64,000 nucleotides of DNA. It comes from Shewanella basaltis (GTDB taxonomy: Bacteria > Pseudomonadota > Gammaproteobacteria > Enterobacterales > Shewanellaceae). The stretch lies in contig NZ_JAKILA010000006.1 in assembly GCF_023283885.1 (NCBI RefSeq), positions 124,001-188,000 of the forward strand, read 5' to 3'. Positions within the stretch are counted from its first letter, which is position 1; the number at the start of each line of letters is the position of its first letter. The translations under genes were made by a program, and so were the position numbers. This document shows, piece by piece, positions 19,909 to 28,688 of the stretch. The notes under the pieces were generated by a model that ran no database searches, had not been told where the DNA came from, and worked only from the letters and a program-made list of their open reading frames with translations.

Positions 19909-19917
19909 TGACATAAT
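19909..19917 (+). promoter_or_regulatory. Candidate extended -10 promoter of lpp
   Basis: TG-A-CATAAT reads as an extended -10 element about 65 bp before the lpp start, within very AT-rich sequence. No good -35 at standard spacing is seen, which an extended -10 can compensate for. Confidence 0.5.
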
Positions 19918-19981
19918 TACGCCGTTGCAAAGGCACACGCCGATGCACTATTTAACAACCTATATATTAAGGGATTTACCC

Positions 19982-20248
19982 ATGAACAAAAAAGTACTGA
20001 TGATTGCTGGTGTTGCGATGACTGCTTTATTAGGTGGTTGTGCTAACACTACCGCTTTAGAAGAAAGCGTAGCAAACCTAGGTAACAAAGTTGATCAACT
20101 ATCAGCAGAAGTTGGTTCTTTAAAGTCTGAGCAAAGCAAGCTATCTGCCGATGTTAAAGGCGCTAAAGCAGCTTCTATGGACGCACAAGCCGAAGCTAAA
20201 CGTGCTAACGACCGTTTAGACAACATGGCTTCTTCTTACAAAAAGTAA
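19982..20248 (+). CDS. lpp: Lpp-family major outer-membrane (murein) lipoprotein
   Basis: An 88-residue lipoprotein. The signal peptide ends in the lipobox LGGC with the lipidated Cys at residue 20. The mature part is an uninterrupted heptad helix (ESVANLGNKVDQLSAEVGSL) that would form the trimeric coiled coil, and the chain ends SSYKK, so the C-terminal Lys can be attached to peptidoglycan as in E. coli Lpp. ATG at 19982 is chosen because the longer in-frame ORF from 19883 would bury the signal peptide; AAGGGA lies upstream. It stands alone with its own promoter and 3' hairpin. Confidence 0.92.
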   Translation: MNKKVLMIAGVAMTALLGGCANTTALEESVANLGNKVDQLSAEVGSLKSEQSKLSADVKGAKAASMDAQAEAKRANDRLDNMASSYKK

Positions 20249-20292
20249 GAATTGCTATTAAAAATTAGCTTATATTAATAGGTTGATTATTA

Positions 20293-20350
20293 GGGCTTGA
20301 TTGTTGACTTACTACCTAGGTAGATATCAACGTCAAGCCTTAATTATTTG
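20293..20350 (+). terminator. Long hairpin downstream of lpp
   Basis: GGCTTGA (20294-20300) pairs with TCAAGCC (20343-20349), GTTGA (20303-20307) with TCAAC (20337-20341), and the tip holds the perfect palindrome CTACCTAGGTAG (20312-20323). It lies 45 bp after lpp. The T tract is weak, so it may serve as a stabilising 3' hairpin as well as a terminator. Confidence 0.65.
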
Positions 20351-20503
20351 TGTAAAATACAGTTATAAGCTTAAAGCATATCTATTTCTGTCATATCTCG
20401 CTTTACTGCAATAAGACTTCATCTCTGTCAAAGCCTACCATATAAACACCCAATCTCATCTTGTTTGTCTGGCCTGCACCCCGATGATTTAACTGAAAGA
20501 CAC

Positions 20504-20565
20504 AACACTCCCACTAAATAATCAAGCAATGTAATACCATTGCGCATTAATAAATGGCGAGTGTT
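20504..20565. repeat. Nested hairpin in the lpp-rlmA gap
   Basis: AACACTC (20504-20510) mirrors GAGTGTT (20559-20565), and GCAATG (20526-20531) mirrors CATTGC (20538-20543). The tip contains TAATACCATT, nearly the same start as the terminal repeat of the larger element at 20633, so it may be a short relative. No ORF is supported here. Confidence 0.5.
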
Positions 20566-20632
20566 AAAAGGGCTTACACTGCGTTGCATGACTTCGTAAG
20601 AGGATAACGACTCATTCAGTCATTGCCTTGTC

Positions 20633-21088
20633 TAATACCATTTCCATTAATTATGTGACCAATCAGAGCCACTCAGACTTTTTAGTTTGAGGCGCATTGT
20701 TGAAGGAATGGTTATTCCCTTTTAAGGCGATGCAACAAAGAAATGGAAAGTCTGAGTTTCTCCTACAAGGCGGGTTTCAGTGCCTTCTATACTGCTTAAT
20801 AGCATTTTGACGTACGACTGCATGGACGCAGGAGGTAGAACAACGCAGGAGCAGTTGTCGACGACTGCATGGAAGCAGGAGGTAGAACAACGCAGGAGCA
20901 GTTGTCGACGACTGCATGGACGCAGGAGCTAGAACAACGCAGGAGCAGTTGTCGACGACTGCATGGACGCAGGAGGTAGAACAACGCAGGTGCGGTTGTC
21001 GAGAGCAACTATGCCTACAATCCTATTGCTTGTCTAGAAGACACAGAATTCCCGCTGAATGACCAGATAATTGCTGGAATTGGTATAA
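20633..21088. mobile_element. 456-bp MITE-like element between lpp and rlmA
   Basis: The ends form an imperfect terminal inverted repeat: about 25 bases from 20633 (TAATACCATTTCCA...) match the reverse complement of the right end (...GGAATTGGTATAA, ending 21088) at 20 of 25 positions. There is no transposase ORF. The interior holds a long non-coding arm and a four-unit 47-bp tandem array. I recall similar sequences dispersed in Shewanella genomes; that is memory, not a search. Confidence 0.7.
20815..21002. repeat. Four tandem 47-bp repeats
   Basis: Units start at 20815, 20862, 20909 and 20956, each beginning CGACTGCATGGA. They differ at only a few positions (for example ACGC to AAGC in unit 2, GGT to GCT in unit 3, and two or three changes at the end of unit 4). 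Each junction forms a near-perfect palindrome centred on TCGA with CAGT/ACTG arms. There are no spacers, so it is not a CRISPR. A leftward ORF through it reflects the repeat composition only. Confidence 0.93.
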
Positions 21089-21152
21089 GTCCTGTTAAAT
21101 TCTCGCGAAGGCATCATTTACTCACGCGCAATGGTGTATTCCTGTTTTTATT

Positions 21153-21989
21153 TTATTCGCGCTTTTTCAACACAACCACTTGCCAGTCAAACTCGAGTGA
21201 AGGTATCGCGGTAGACTTAATACGATGCTTTAACTCATCATTTGCTCGCCACCCAAATACAGACATATCTAATAGCGTTAACGCCTGATCACCTGCTACG
21301 GGCTGCGTAAAACTAACCTGATGTTGCGCTGCAATCTCTAGCTCATTAGGTAAATTGAGTTGCAACGGCTTTTCAACCAAATCAGGATAGACTTGCTGCT
21401 TTATTTGCCATAAATGACGCACCCCGGGCTGCAATATCAGCATTCGACCATTGTCTTTTAGTACTCGAATACATTCTTTTCCTTTTAATGCTGAGTCGAA
21501 TACGGTGATCAAGTCGATTGACTGGCTCGCAAAAGGTAACTTTTTCAATGCAGCCAAAATTAACTTTGCAGGCGTTTGTGCTTTAGCCGCTGCAAATATT
21601 GCGTTTTCGGCATCGGTTATGCCCCAATGCTGACAAGCAATATCAGATCCAGCAATTGCAGGCACTAACTGACGCAAATAATAGCCATCTGCACATTGAT
21701 AATCGAGATGCTCAAAATCCTGTTGCTCTGAGGTTTTTAACAAATCCAATAAGATCTGCTGTAATTGTGTCATTAAGGGAGCAAATATCCCAGATTCCAG
21801 TAAAAAGTGTCGCGCCCGCATTTGTTGACGCGACAATACTTGAGGTTTGGTTTTGGTATTACTCAATAATGGCCAATAACCTTGTGCATGCTTGTCAAAA
21901 TGGTGTTTATTAGCACAATACAAGCCACACGATGCAAGGTGTTGTGTTAGTGGAGCCGAGCAAACCGGACATAAAAGCGGAAGAGTCAT
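21153..21989 (-). CDS. rlmA: 23S rRNA (guanine-N1)-methyltransferase RlmA
   Basis: RlmA methylates G745 of 23S rRNA using SAM. In the 278-residue protein an N-terminal zinc finger uses Cys7, Cys10, Cys25 and His29 (CPVC, then CANKHHFD), followed by the conserved GYWPLL and RARHFLLESG. The SAM motif is unusual: YQCADGYYL replaces the usual D-I-G-C-G-E-G-YY, with the first glycine missing. ATG at 21989 is chosen because AAGG sits six bases upstream and the residues before it are not family-like. It is next to the MITE and downstream of uppP. Confidence 0.85.
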   Translation of the reverse strand: MTLPLLCPVCSAPLTQHLASCGLYCANKHHFDKHAQGYWPLLSNTKTKPQVLSRQQMRARHFLLESGIFAPLMTQLQQILLDLLKTSEQQDFEHLDYQCADGYYLRQLVPAIAGSDIACQHWGITDAENAIFAAAKAQTPAKLILAALKKLPFASQSIDLITVFDSALKGKECIRVLKDNGRMLILQPGVRHLWQIKQQVYPDLVEKPLQLNLPNELEIAAQHQVSFTQPVAGDQALTLLDMSVFGWRANDELKHRIKSTAIPSLEFDWQVVVLKKRE

Positions 21990-22085
21990 CGTTAACCTTA
22001 ACTCGAGATAACTGAACGTTATCCATAATAAAAACAAAAAACGGGTATTGCTACCCGTTAATAAAGTGTACTAGAGCGTGTTGTC

Positions 22086-22883
22086 TTAAAGATAAAGCAT
22101 AGCCAGTAACACGCCACCTAATAATAGACGGTAAATCACAAAGGGGGTCATGCCGATTTGGCTAATAAACTTTAAAAAGTAATGAATACATACATACGCA
22201 GCAATAAATGATACCACTATGCCTAATCCAAGAGCCTGATAATCAATTGCGGCAGGGCTTTCAAGTAAATCTTTTGTGACTAATATTGCAGCACCAAAAC
22301 TGACAGGGATCGACATTAAAAACGAAAACCGTGCCGCTGCCTCACGGGTTAAACCGAGCATTAGGGCCGCAGTCATTGTCGCACCAGAGCGTGAAGTACC
22401 AGGAATTAATGCCAGCGCTTGAGCAAAACCAATTAACAACGCTTTTTTCCAGCCCATTTGAAACTCATTTAACTGTGCTTTTGACATACGATCAGCCACC
22501 CACAGTAATAAACCAAACACTATGGTTGTGATGGCAATCACCAATGTGTTTCTAAAGTGGGTTTCAATAAAATCTTTGGCAGTAAAACCGACAATCACTG
22601 CAGGAATGGTTGCAAGAATAATCCACCAAGCTAGCTTACTTTCTTGGCTTTGTGTGCCACCTAGACTGCCAAACCAAGATTTTGTTAAGGTCACTATGTC
22701 ATGTCGAAAGTAAATCACCACCGCAAACAGTGAACCAGTGTTAACCGCAACGTCAAATGAAAGCCCTTGATCTGACCAGCCCAAAAGTTGTGACGGTAAA
22801 ATTAAATGTGCCGAGCTAGAAATAGGTAAAAACTCAGTTAATCCTTGAATTAAAGCCAAAAAAATAACTTGAAGCGTGTCCAT
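22086..22883 (-). CDS. uppP: Undecaprenyl-diphosphate phosphatase UppP (BacA)
   Basis: A 265-residue inner-membrane phosphatase that recycles undecaprenyl diphosphate for cell-wall synthesis and gives bacitracin resistance. Both signature regions are present: [16 protein letters not shown] near residues 14-29 with the catalytic Glu, and [15 protein letters not shown] near 158 with the catalytic Arg. About eight hydrophobic helices fit the family. It is followed by rlmA and preceded by folK, 32 bp away on the same strand. Confidence 0.96.
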   Translation of the reverse strand: MDTLQVIFLALIQGLTEFLPISSSAHLILPSQLLGWSDQGLSFDVAVNTGSLFAVVIYFRHDIVTLTKSWFGSLGGTQSQESKLAWWIILATIPAVIVGFTAKDFIETHFRNTLVIAITTIVFGLLLWVADRMSKAQLNEFQMGWKKALLIGFAQALALIPGTSRSGATMTAALMLGLTREAAARFSFLMSIPVSFGAAILVTKDLLESPAAIDYQALGLGIVVSFIAAYVCIHYFLKFISQIGMTPFVIYRLLLGGVLLAMLYL

Positions 22884-22915
22884 ATTTGTCCTTGTGGAGA
22901 ATCACTTATAAAAGG

Positions 22916-23431
22916 TTATAAAATCACTGTTGTTTGTAGTTCACTTGGAAAATCAAAATCAATCGGCCACAAATGCTGACTTTGCTTGTCATATTCTTGC
23001 CAAAGAGCATGATAACTTTTGTGCACTACGGGATGGTTTACATTAGGGGCAATTTCAGCCAAGGGCCATAACACAAACGCATTAAATAAAATCTCGCCAC
23101 GAGGCAATTCAACAGGCTCGTCACAAACCATATTGTCGTACAGGAGTAGATCGATATCTAGGCTTCGCGGGCTAAACTTTTTCTCACTTTTAATGCGACC
23201 ATTTGCTTGCTCAATACGTTTAAACGTAGCAACCACCTCGGCAATGCTTAACTCGGTCTGTGCGGCGGCAACCATGTTTAAAAAATTAGTCCCCTTAAAG
23301 CCAACTGCCTCGCTTTCAAAAACGCGCGATAACTGTAATCGGCCAAAATAGTGCTGCAAATCAAGCAAACCAGCTTTAAGGTGTTGCTCAGGAGAAATAT
23401 TTGTCCCTAAGCTAATGTAAATGCGTGCCAT
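22916..23431 (-). CDS. folK: 6-hydroxymethyl-7,8-dihydropterin pyrophosphokinase
   Basis: FolK transfers pyrophosphate from ATP to 6-hydroxymethyl-dihydropterin in folate synthesis. The 171-residue protein starts ARIYISLGTNISPEQHLKAG and contains FLNMVAAAQTELS and the metal-binding SPRSLDIDLLLYDN, followed by PRGEILFNAFVLWPLAEIAP, all family hallmarks. The preceding gene on the same strand is folB, which makes the substrate upstream in the pathway. Confidence 0.95.
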   Translation of the reverse strand: MARIYISLGTNISPEQHLKAGLLDLQHYFGRLQLSRVFESEAVGFKGTNFLNMVAAAQTELSIAEVVATFKRIEQANGRIKSEKKFSPRSLDIDLLLYDNMVCDEPVELPRGEILFNAFVLWPLAEIAPNVNHPVVHKSYHALWQEYDKQSQHLWPIDFDFPSELQTTVIL

Positions 23432-23469
23432 CGACAGACCTAGTTGCTAATACGATAAAAAGAAAACAC

Positions 23470-23823
23470 TTAACGATATCCACGCTCAATTTCAACACCA
23501 ACTGAGGCAGCGTTAGGTACAGCGCCTGGTTTCATCACGACAACGTTAACCCAAGGAACATTAAATTCCTCTTGTAAACATTGCGCAATCATTTCAGCAA
23601 CGGTTTCAATTAACTCTATTGGTTTTTCAGTAATTAATGCCGTCAATCGATTCGAAACGGTCTCGTAACACAGCGCATGTTCGTAAGCATCGCTTGCAGC
23701 AGCGAGACGATTGTCCCAGGCCATGTCTAAGTCAATCAGCAATGTTTGATTGAGCTTTTTTTCCCACTCATAAATACCGATGACGGTTTCTATGGCTAAC
23801 TGACGTATGAGCACCTTATCCAT
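23470..23823 (-). CDS. folB: Dihydroneopterin aldolase
   Basis: FolB cleaves dihydroneopterin to 6-hydroxymethyl-dihydropterin and glycolaldehyde. The 117-residue protein has the family start MDKVLIRQLAIETVIGIYEWEK, LLIDLDMAWDN and the C-terminal VVVMKPGAVPNAASVGVEIER, whose Lys is the family's catalytic lysine. ATG at 23823 is preferred to the GTG at 23835 because AAGGTG lies nine bases upstream. It forms a unit with folK and is divergent from plsY. Confidence 0.95.
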   Translation of the reverse strand: MDKVLIRQLAIETVIGIYEWEKKLNQTLLIDLDMAWDNRLAAASDAYEHALCYETVSNRLTALITEKPIELIETVAEMIAQCLQEEFNVPWVNVVVMKPGAVPNAASVGVEIERGYR

Positions 23824-24075
23824 GCAACTATTCACCTTAAACCAGTTAAAAAGACCCTAAGATCATCCTAATCAAACTTAATTGTCGATTATATGCTTAA
23901 TAATACACATTTGGCCTTTTTCCTAATGAATTAAAGCAGTAGGATAGGCGCTGTTGTGCCATTAACATGAATAAACTAACCATGTTAACGTGAAGACAGT
24001 ATCAACAGATAGCAAAACATCACTGTCTAATAAAAGCATGCGCGATGATACCCCAAGAAGAGTAAGGAAACCAAT

Positions 24076-24705
24076 TTGAACACCGTTATTGTCACAATAT
24101 TGATGATCATCGCCGCGTATTTAGCCGGCTCGATCTCAAGTGCCGTATTGGTTTGTAAAATAAGAGGTTTGCCCGACCCACGCACCAGCGGTTCTGGTAA
24201 CCCTGGTGCCACCAATGTGCTGCGCATCGGTGGTGGTAGCTCGGCAGCATTAGTGCTTTTTTTTGACATGCTCAAAGGCGCTCTGCCATCTTACCTTGGT
24301 TATAAAATCGGACTTGATGCGGCATCCCTAGGCTTTATTGCCGTCAGCGCCTGCCTCGGGCACATATTCCCTGTTTTTTTTGGCTTTAAGGGCGGTAAAG
24401 GGGTCGCGACAGCATTTGGAGCAATGGCCCCTATCGGTGGCGATTTAGCCCTATGCCTCATAGTCACCTGGATTGTATTCATACTGCTTACACGCTATTC
24501 GTCGGTAGCAGCAATGGCCGCGGCGACCTCAGCCCCCTTTTACACCTGGTGGCTAGATGACCGATTTATTCTGCCTGTTGCCATGTTAGCAACACTGATT
24601 TTAATCCGTCATAAAGACAATATTGGCCGGTTACGCATTGGCGAAGAGTCTAAAGTGTCGCGAAAAAAAACCATAAAAAAACCTAACTCAACTAAAAAGA
24701 GTTAG
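24076..24705 (+). CDS. plsY: Glycerol-3-phosphate acyltransferase PlsY
   Basis: An inner-membrane acyltransferase that moves the acyl group from acyl-phosphate to glycerol-3-phosphate, the first step of phospholipid synthesis. The 209-residue protein has the three signature loops [15 protein letters not shown] (about 37-51), [21 protein letters not shown] (about 95-115) and a later RHKDNIGRL. The start is TTG at 24076 with AAGGA at good spacing. The last 15 residues are very Lys-rich and their stop codon lies inside the terminator hairpin. Confidence 0.95.
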   Translation: MNTVIVTILMIIAAYLAGSISSAVLVCKIRGLPDPRTSGSGNPGATNVLRIGGGSSAALVLFFDMLKGALPSYLGYKIGLDAASLGFIAVSACLGHIFPVFFGFKGGKGVATAFGAMAPIGGDLALCLIVTWIVFILLTRYSSVAAMAAATSAPFYTWWLDDRFILPVAMLATLILIRHKDNIGRLRIGEESKVSRKKTIKKPNSTKKS

Positions 24706-24712
24706 GTTTTAT
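24680..24712. terminator. Terminator overlapping the plsY stop codon, shared with tsaD
   Basis: CCTAACTC (24682-24689) and GAGTTAGG (24699-24706), A-rich before and TTTT after. The plsY stop TAG at 24703-24705 is part of the right arm. It lies between converging genes. Confidence 0.88.
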
Positions 24713-24729
24713 TGCCGCTCACAATGGTG

Positions 24730-25746
24730 CTAATCAACTGCGGGTAAGGTATCTAAAGGCCAGCGAGGTTGCCCCTTAACCGACAATGGTTCAATCTGCC
24801 CAGCCCGCAAACGTTGTAAGCCTGCATAAGCAATCATGGCACCATTATCGGTGCAAAACTCACCACGCGGGTAATACACTTTACCGCCTAAGTTAGTCAT
24901 CATTTCTGCTAAAGACTCACGCAAGCGTGTATTGGCGCTCACGCCGCCGGCTATCACTAACCGTTTATAACCGGTTTGTTTTAAGGCTCGCTTACACTTA
25001 ATGGCTAATGTATCAACAACCGCTTCTTCAAACGCCCGAGCAATATTAGCCCGAGTTTGCTGATCATCTGGCTCTGCCGCAATAGTATTGGCTGTGAAGG
25101 TTTTTAATCCAGAAAAACTAAAATCTAAACCGGGTCTATCTGTCATAGGCCGTGGAAACTTATACCCTGCTGGCAATCCTTGCTGGGCTAACTTAGCTAA
25201 GCGTGGTCCCCCCGGATAATCAAGTCCCATCAATTTAGCCGTTTTGTCAAAAGCCTCACCAGCGGCATCATCAACAGACTCACCTAACACCTGATAACGG
25301 CCAATGCCTTCAACTTGCACCAACATCGAATGACCGCCAGAAACTAAAAGCGCGATAAATGGAAACTCTGGCGCATCGTCTTCTAACATTGGAGCCAGCA
25401 AATGACCTTCCATGTGATGCACACCTACAGCCGGTTTGTTCCAAGCGTAAGCTAATGAACGACCAACGCACGCACCGACAAGTAAAGCGCCAATCAGCCC
25501 GGGGCCTTTTGTGTAAGCTATGCCATCAATATTATCTAAACTCGAATTAGCTTTTGCTAAGGCCTGTTTAATTAATGGCACTATTTTTCGAACATGATCA
25601 CGAGATGCGAGCTCAGGCACCACACCACCATAATCGGCGTGCAACTTAACTTGGCTATAAAGTACATGCGACATTAAGCCTAACTTATCGTCATACACTG
25701 CAATCCCAGTTTCATCGCAAGAAGTCTCTATACCTATAACCCGCAT
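24730..25746 (-). CDS. tsaD: tRNA N6-adenosine threonylcarbamoyltransferase TsaD
   Basis: TsaD transfers the threonylcarbamoyl group to A37 of ANN-decoding tRNAs, working with TsaB and TsaE. The 338-residue ASKHA-fold protein has [15 protein letters not shown] at the start, the metal-binding HHMEGH near 111-115, VSGGHSML and the C-terminal [13 protein letters not shown]. Length and motifs match fully. It is divergent from the rpsU operon, the usual arrangement in gammaproteobacteria. Confidence 0.97.
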   Translation of the reverse strand: MRVIGIETSCDETGIAVYDDKLGLMSHVLYSQVKLHADYGGVVPELASRDHVRKIVPLIKQALAKANSSLDNIDGIAYTKGPGLIGALLVGACVGRSLAYAWNKPAVGVHHMEGHLLAPMLEDDAPEFPFIALLVSGGHSMLVQVEGIGRYQVLGESVDDAAGEAFDKTAKLMGLDYPGGPRLAKLAQQGLPAGYKFPRPMTDRPGLDFSFSGLKTFTANTIAAEPDDQQTRANIARAFEEAVVDTLAIKCKRALKQTGYKRLVIAGGVSANTRLRESLAEMMTNLGGKVYYPRGEFCTDNGAMIAYAGLQRLRAGQIEPLSVKGQPRWPLDTLPAVD

Positions 25747-25885
25747 AATCTCTCGTCTTCATTAAAAATATGGCCGCTAATTCTACCCGCGTCAGCTTAA
25801 ATACTCCAACATTTCAGTATTAAAGCCGATAATTATAAAAAAATGATAGCCTTACCCTTGTTGCAAAGAGAAAATCAATCAGGGG

Positions 25886-25915
25886 TTTACAAATGGTCGT
25901 CGCTCGGTGTAAAAT
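25886..25915 (+). promoter_or_regulatory. Candidate sigma-70 promoter of the rpsU operon
   Basis: TTTACA (25886-25891) and TAAAAT (25910-25915) are separated by 18 bp, about 140 bp before rpsU. The 308-bp tsaD-rpsU gap shows nothing else recognisable; a 62-codon ORF inside it has no family-like features. Confidence 0.5.
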
Positions 25916-26054
25916 TCCGCACCATTTTAAATAGCCTTTGGTTTGAGTTGAGATGCTGCTGTTTAATGTGCTGTTATTTGTTTTACCTATGGCAGACAGT
26001 ATTAAACCGTAGACTTAGCCAACCAACATAACTACACCTAAGGGGTGATGGCGT

Positions 26055-26270
26055 ATGCCAATTATTAAAGTACGTGAAAACGAACCATTCGACGTAGCTC
26101 TTCGTCGTTTCAAGCGCTCTTGTGAAAAAGCTGGTATTTTAGCTGACGTGCGTGCTCGTGAATTCTACGAGAAGCCAACTACTGCTCGTAAGCGTGCAAA
26201 AGCTGCTGCAGTTAAGCGTTTAGCTAAAAAGCTTTCTCGCGAAAACGCACGTCGCGTACGTTTATACTAA
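26055..26270 (+). CDS. rpsU: 30S ribosomal protein S21
   Basis: A 71-residue, strongly basic ribosomal protein of the 30S subunit that helps initiation. It reads [19 protein letters not shown] at the start and ends with a Lys/Arg-rich helix ([14 protein letters not shown]), exactly as in other gammaproteobacteria. AAGGGGTGATG precedes the start. It is the first gene of the macromolecular synthesis operon, with yqeY starting 7 bp after its stop codon. Confidence 0.98.
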   Translation: MPIIKVRENEPFDVALRRFKRSCEKAGILADVRAREFYEKPTTARKRAKAAAVKRLAKKLSRENARRVRLY

Positions 26271-26277
26271 TCTCATT

Positions 26278-26721
26278 ATGAACTTAACCGAACAGCTAAA
26301 AGACCAAATGAAAGAAGCCATGCGCGCTAAAGATAAAGTGCGCTTGGGGACAATTCGTATGGCACTTGCCGCCATCAAACAGATTGAAGTGGACACCCGC
26401 GAATCTCTAACTGATGACCAAGCAATAGCTGTATTAACCAAAATGGTCAAACAACGCCGTGACTCGATTGCTCAATATGAAGCAGCCGGACGTCCGGAGT
26501 TGGCCGCAGCGGAGGCAGAAGAGATTCAAGTTATTGAGACTTTTCTACCAAAACAACTTACAGAAGACGAAGTCGCAGCGATTATCGATGCGACTATCAC
26601 TGAAGTAGGTGCAGCAACCATGGCGGACATGGGTAAAGTAATGGGAGCATTAAAATCGAAAGTTCAAGGTCGTGCAGATTTAGGTGCCATTGGCACTATG
26701 ATACGCGCTAAATTGAAGTAA
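26278..26721 (+). CDS. GatB/YqeY domain-containing protein
   Basis: A 147-residue helical protein of the YqeY family, related to the tail domain of the GatB amidotransferase subunit. Typical segments are MKEAMRAKDKVRLGTIRMAL, ALAAIKQIEVDTRESLTDDQ, FLPKQLTEDEV and the late GKVMGALKSKVQGRADLG. Its molecular role is not established; tRNA binding has been proposed because of the GatB link. It lies between rpsU and dnaG, 7 bp after the former, with an intrinsic terminator after it. Confidence 0.9.
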   Translation: MNLTEQLKDQMKEAMRAKDKVRLGTIRMALAAIKQIEVDTRESLTDDQAIAVLTKMVKQRRDSIAQYEAAGRPELAAAEAEEIQVIETFLPKQLTEDEVAAIIDATITEVGAATMADMGKVMGALKSKVQGRADLGAIGTMIRAKLK

Positions 26722-26740
26722 TCGCCTTTTAATGTTGAAT

Positions 26741-26770
26741 AAGCCGTGCACTTGCACGGCTTGTTTGTTT
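26741..26770 (+). terminator. Terminator between yqeY and dnaG
   Basis: AAGCCGTGCA (26741-26750), two-base gap, TGCACGGCTT (26753-26762), then TTGTTTGTTT. It corresponds in position to the partial terminator after rpsU in E. coli, which lowers dnaG expression, but here lies after yqeY. Confidence 0.88.
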
Positions 26771-26810
26771 AAATCAGTTGATAAAGTAAATTCGAGAAAA
26801 ATAGCAATCA

Positions 26811-28538
26811 ATGGCGATACCTCGTGATTTTATCAATGAGCTTATAGCTCGCATTGACATTGTCGATCTAATCGATCGCAAAGTTCCGTTGAAAAAAGCC
26901 GGCAAAAATCATTCGGCCTGTTGTCCTTTTCATAGCGAAAAATCACCCTCTTTTACCGTCAGTAGAGACAAACAGTTTTATCACTGTTTTGGTTGTGGCG
27001 CCCATGGCAATGCAATTGACTTTGTCATGGAATATGACCGACTAGAATTTGTTGATGCCATTGAAGAACTTGCTGGACAACTTGGATTGGACGTTCCAAG
27101 AGAGCAAGGCACAGGTAAAAGGCCCGACCAAGGGCTAAGCCGCGACTTATATGAACTGATGGAAGAGGCCAACCTTTTTTATCAAAGTCAGTTAAGGCAG
27201 CATCCAGATAAGAAAAAGGTCGTCGACTACCTCGAATTTCGTGGTTTATCAAATGACGTAGTTGCACAATTTGGGATTGGGTTTGCTCCAGATGGCTGGG
27301 ATGGTTTGCTCGGGCGTTACAGACAAAACCAAGCAGCACAAGATAAATTGCTCACAGCAGGCATGCTAATAGCCAACGACAACGGCAAGCGTTATGACCG
27401 TTTTCGTGACAGATTGATGTTTCCGATCCGTGACCGCAGAGGCCGCGTTGTAGGATTTGGTGGAAGGGTTTTGGGTGAAGGCACCCCCAAATACTTGAAT
27501 TCTCCAGAAACGCCCATATTTCATAAGGGTAATGAGCTTTACGGTTTATATGAACTCAAACAGAAACATCGCGATCCACAACACGTTTTAATTGTTGAAG
27601 GATACATGGATGTAGTCGCCCTGGCACAGTTTGGGGTAGATTACGCAGTAGCGTCATTAGGCACCTCAACCACAGCTGAACAATTTCAGCTTTTAGTGCG
27701 TAGTGCAAAGCAAGTCATTTGTTGTTATGACGGCGACAGAGCCGGTCGCGAAGCTGCATGGCGTGCACTCGAAACAGCCCTGCCGCTACTCAAACCCGGT
27801 GACCAGGTTAAATTTATGTTTTTGCCGCAAGGCGAAGATCCTGACACCATGGTCAGAAAGATTGGCAAAGACGCATTTGAAGCATTAATGCAACAAGCCA
27901 TGCTGTTACCCGAGTTTTTGTTCGACACATTAAGCAGTAACCATGGCTCAGACAAAGGCGCATTGGCTAAGCAAGCCATTGCACTAATAGAAAAGGTACA
28001 AGACACTGTCCTGCAAAATTTATTGTTAGAAAACCTAGCACACAAATTGGGCATGAACAGTAGCGAAGATTTAAAGAAAAAACTGGGTTTTGCCGTTAAC
28101 AAGGCAAAACCGCTCAATGCAAAAGGCATACAAGGCCGTGGAACCCCTTTAAGGTTAGCCATCGCCCTGCTTGTACAAAACCCGAGTCTTGGTTTTGGTT
28201 TACAAAAACAACCCGCATTAGAGCGGCTTCAAATGCCTGGTATAGAATTACTAGCACACTTGCTAGAAATGACTCGAGAACAATCGTTAAACAGCGCACA
28301 ACTACTTGAACTACATAGAGAGCATGAACAAAAGAGCACTCTAACAAAGTTAGCCCAATGGGACCATCAAGTGGCGGATGAGAACGTATTGCCCGAGTTT
28401 AAGCAAACCTTGGTATGGTTGAATAATCAATATATTGAACAACTATATCAAGAGCTAAGCCTTAAACAGACTTTGACCAAAGTTGAAAAAATTCAACTGA
28501 CAAAGCTGATTGCGATAATGAAAGGCATTGCAAAATAG
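26811..28538 (+). CDS. dnaG: DNA primase
   Basis: DnaG makes RNA primers for replication. The 575-residue protein has an N-terminal CHC2 zinc finger (Cys38, His41, Cys59, Cys62 in CPFHSEKSPSF and HCFGCG). The catalytic core runs to about 430 and includes the TOPRIM motif VEGYMDVVAL and the metal-binding CYDGDRAG. A C-terminal helical domain (about 440-575) binds DnaB. The start ATG at 26811 gives the standard MAIPRDFI N-terminus. It is part of the rpsU-yqeY-dnaG-rpoD operon. Confidence 0.97.
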   Translation: MAIPRDFINELIARIDIVDLIDRKVPLKKAGKNHSACCPFHSEKSPSFTVSRDKQFYHCFGCGAHGNAIDFVMEYDRLEFVDAIEELAGQLGLDVPREQGTGKRPDQGLSRDLYELMEEANLFYQSQLRQHPDKKKVVDYLEFRGLSNDVVAQFGIGFAPDGWDGLLGRYRQNQAAQDKLLTAGMLIANDNGKRYDRFRDRLMFPIRDRRGRVVGFGGRVLGEGTPKYLNSPETPIFHKGNELYGLYELKQKHRDPQHVLIVEGYMDVVALAQFGVDYAVASLGTSTTAEQFQLLVRSAKQVICCYDGDRAGREAAWRALETALPLLKPGDQVKFMFLPQGEDPDTMVRKIGKDAFEALMQQAMLLPEFLFDTLSSNHGSDKGALAKQAIALIEKVQDTVLQNLLLENLAHKLGMNSSEDLKKKLGFAVNKAKPLNAKGIQGRGTPLRLAIALLVQNPSLGFGLQKQPALERLQMPGIELLAHLLEMTREQSLNSAQLLELHREHEQKSTLTKLAQWDHQVADENVLPEFKQTLVWLNNQYIEQLYQELSLKQTLTKVEKIQLTKLIAIMKGIAK

Positions 28539-28688
28539 TACCCAGTTATTAATTAATAATCTGCGTACAAAACGGTACCACGGACTAGCTAAGATTAGTC
28601 TGCACAGTTATAATTGACGATTTGCGCGCCACTTAGCATAGCTAAATGGCCTATCGTTTTATCAGTTACCCAAACTTGGATGATATCT

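Noticed and set aside
20815-21002. Possible CRISPR array
   Set aside because: Units are contiguous 47-mers with no unique spacers, and no cas genes are nearby.
20796-21008. Leftward 70-codon ORF rich in Cys, Leu and Arg repeats
   Set aside because: It lies in the 47-bp tandem array; the unit is not a multiple of three, so the reading frame shifts between units. No ribosome-binding site is evident.
25843-26031. 62-codon ORF upstream of rpsU
   Set aside because: It overlaps the predicted rpsU promoter and has no recognisable family or ribosome-binding site.
28614-28688. N-terminal extension of rpoD
   Set aside because: The 25 added residues are unlike any sigma-70 start; [10 protein letters not shown] at 28689 is the family N-terminus.
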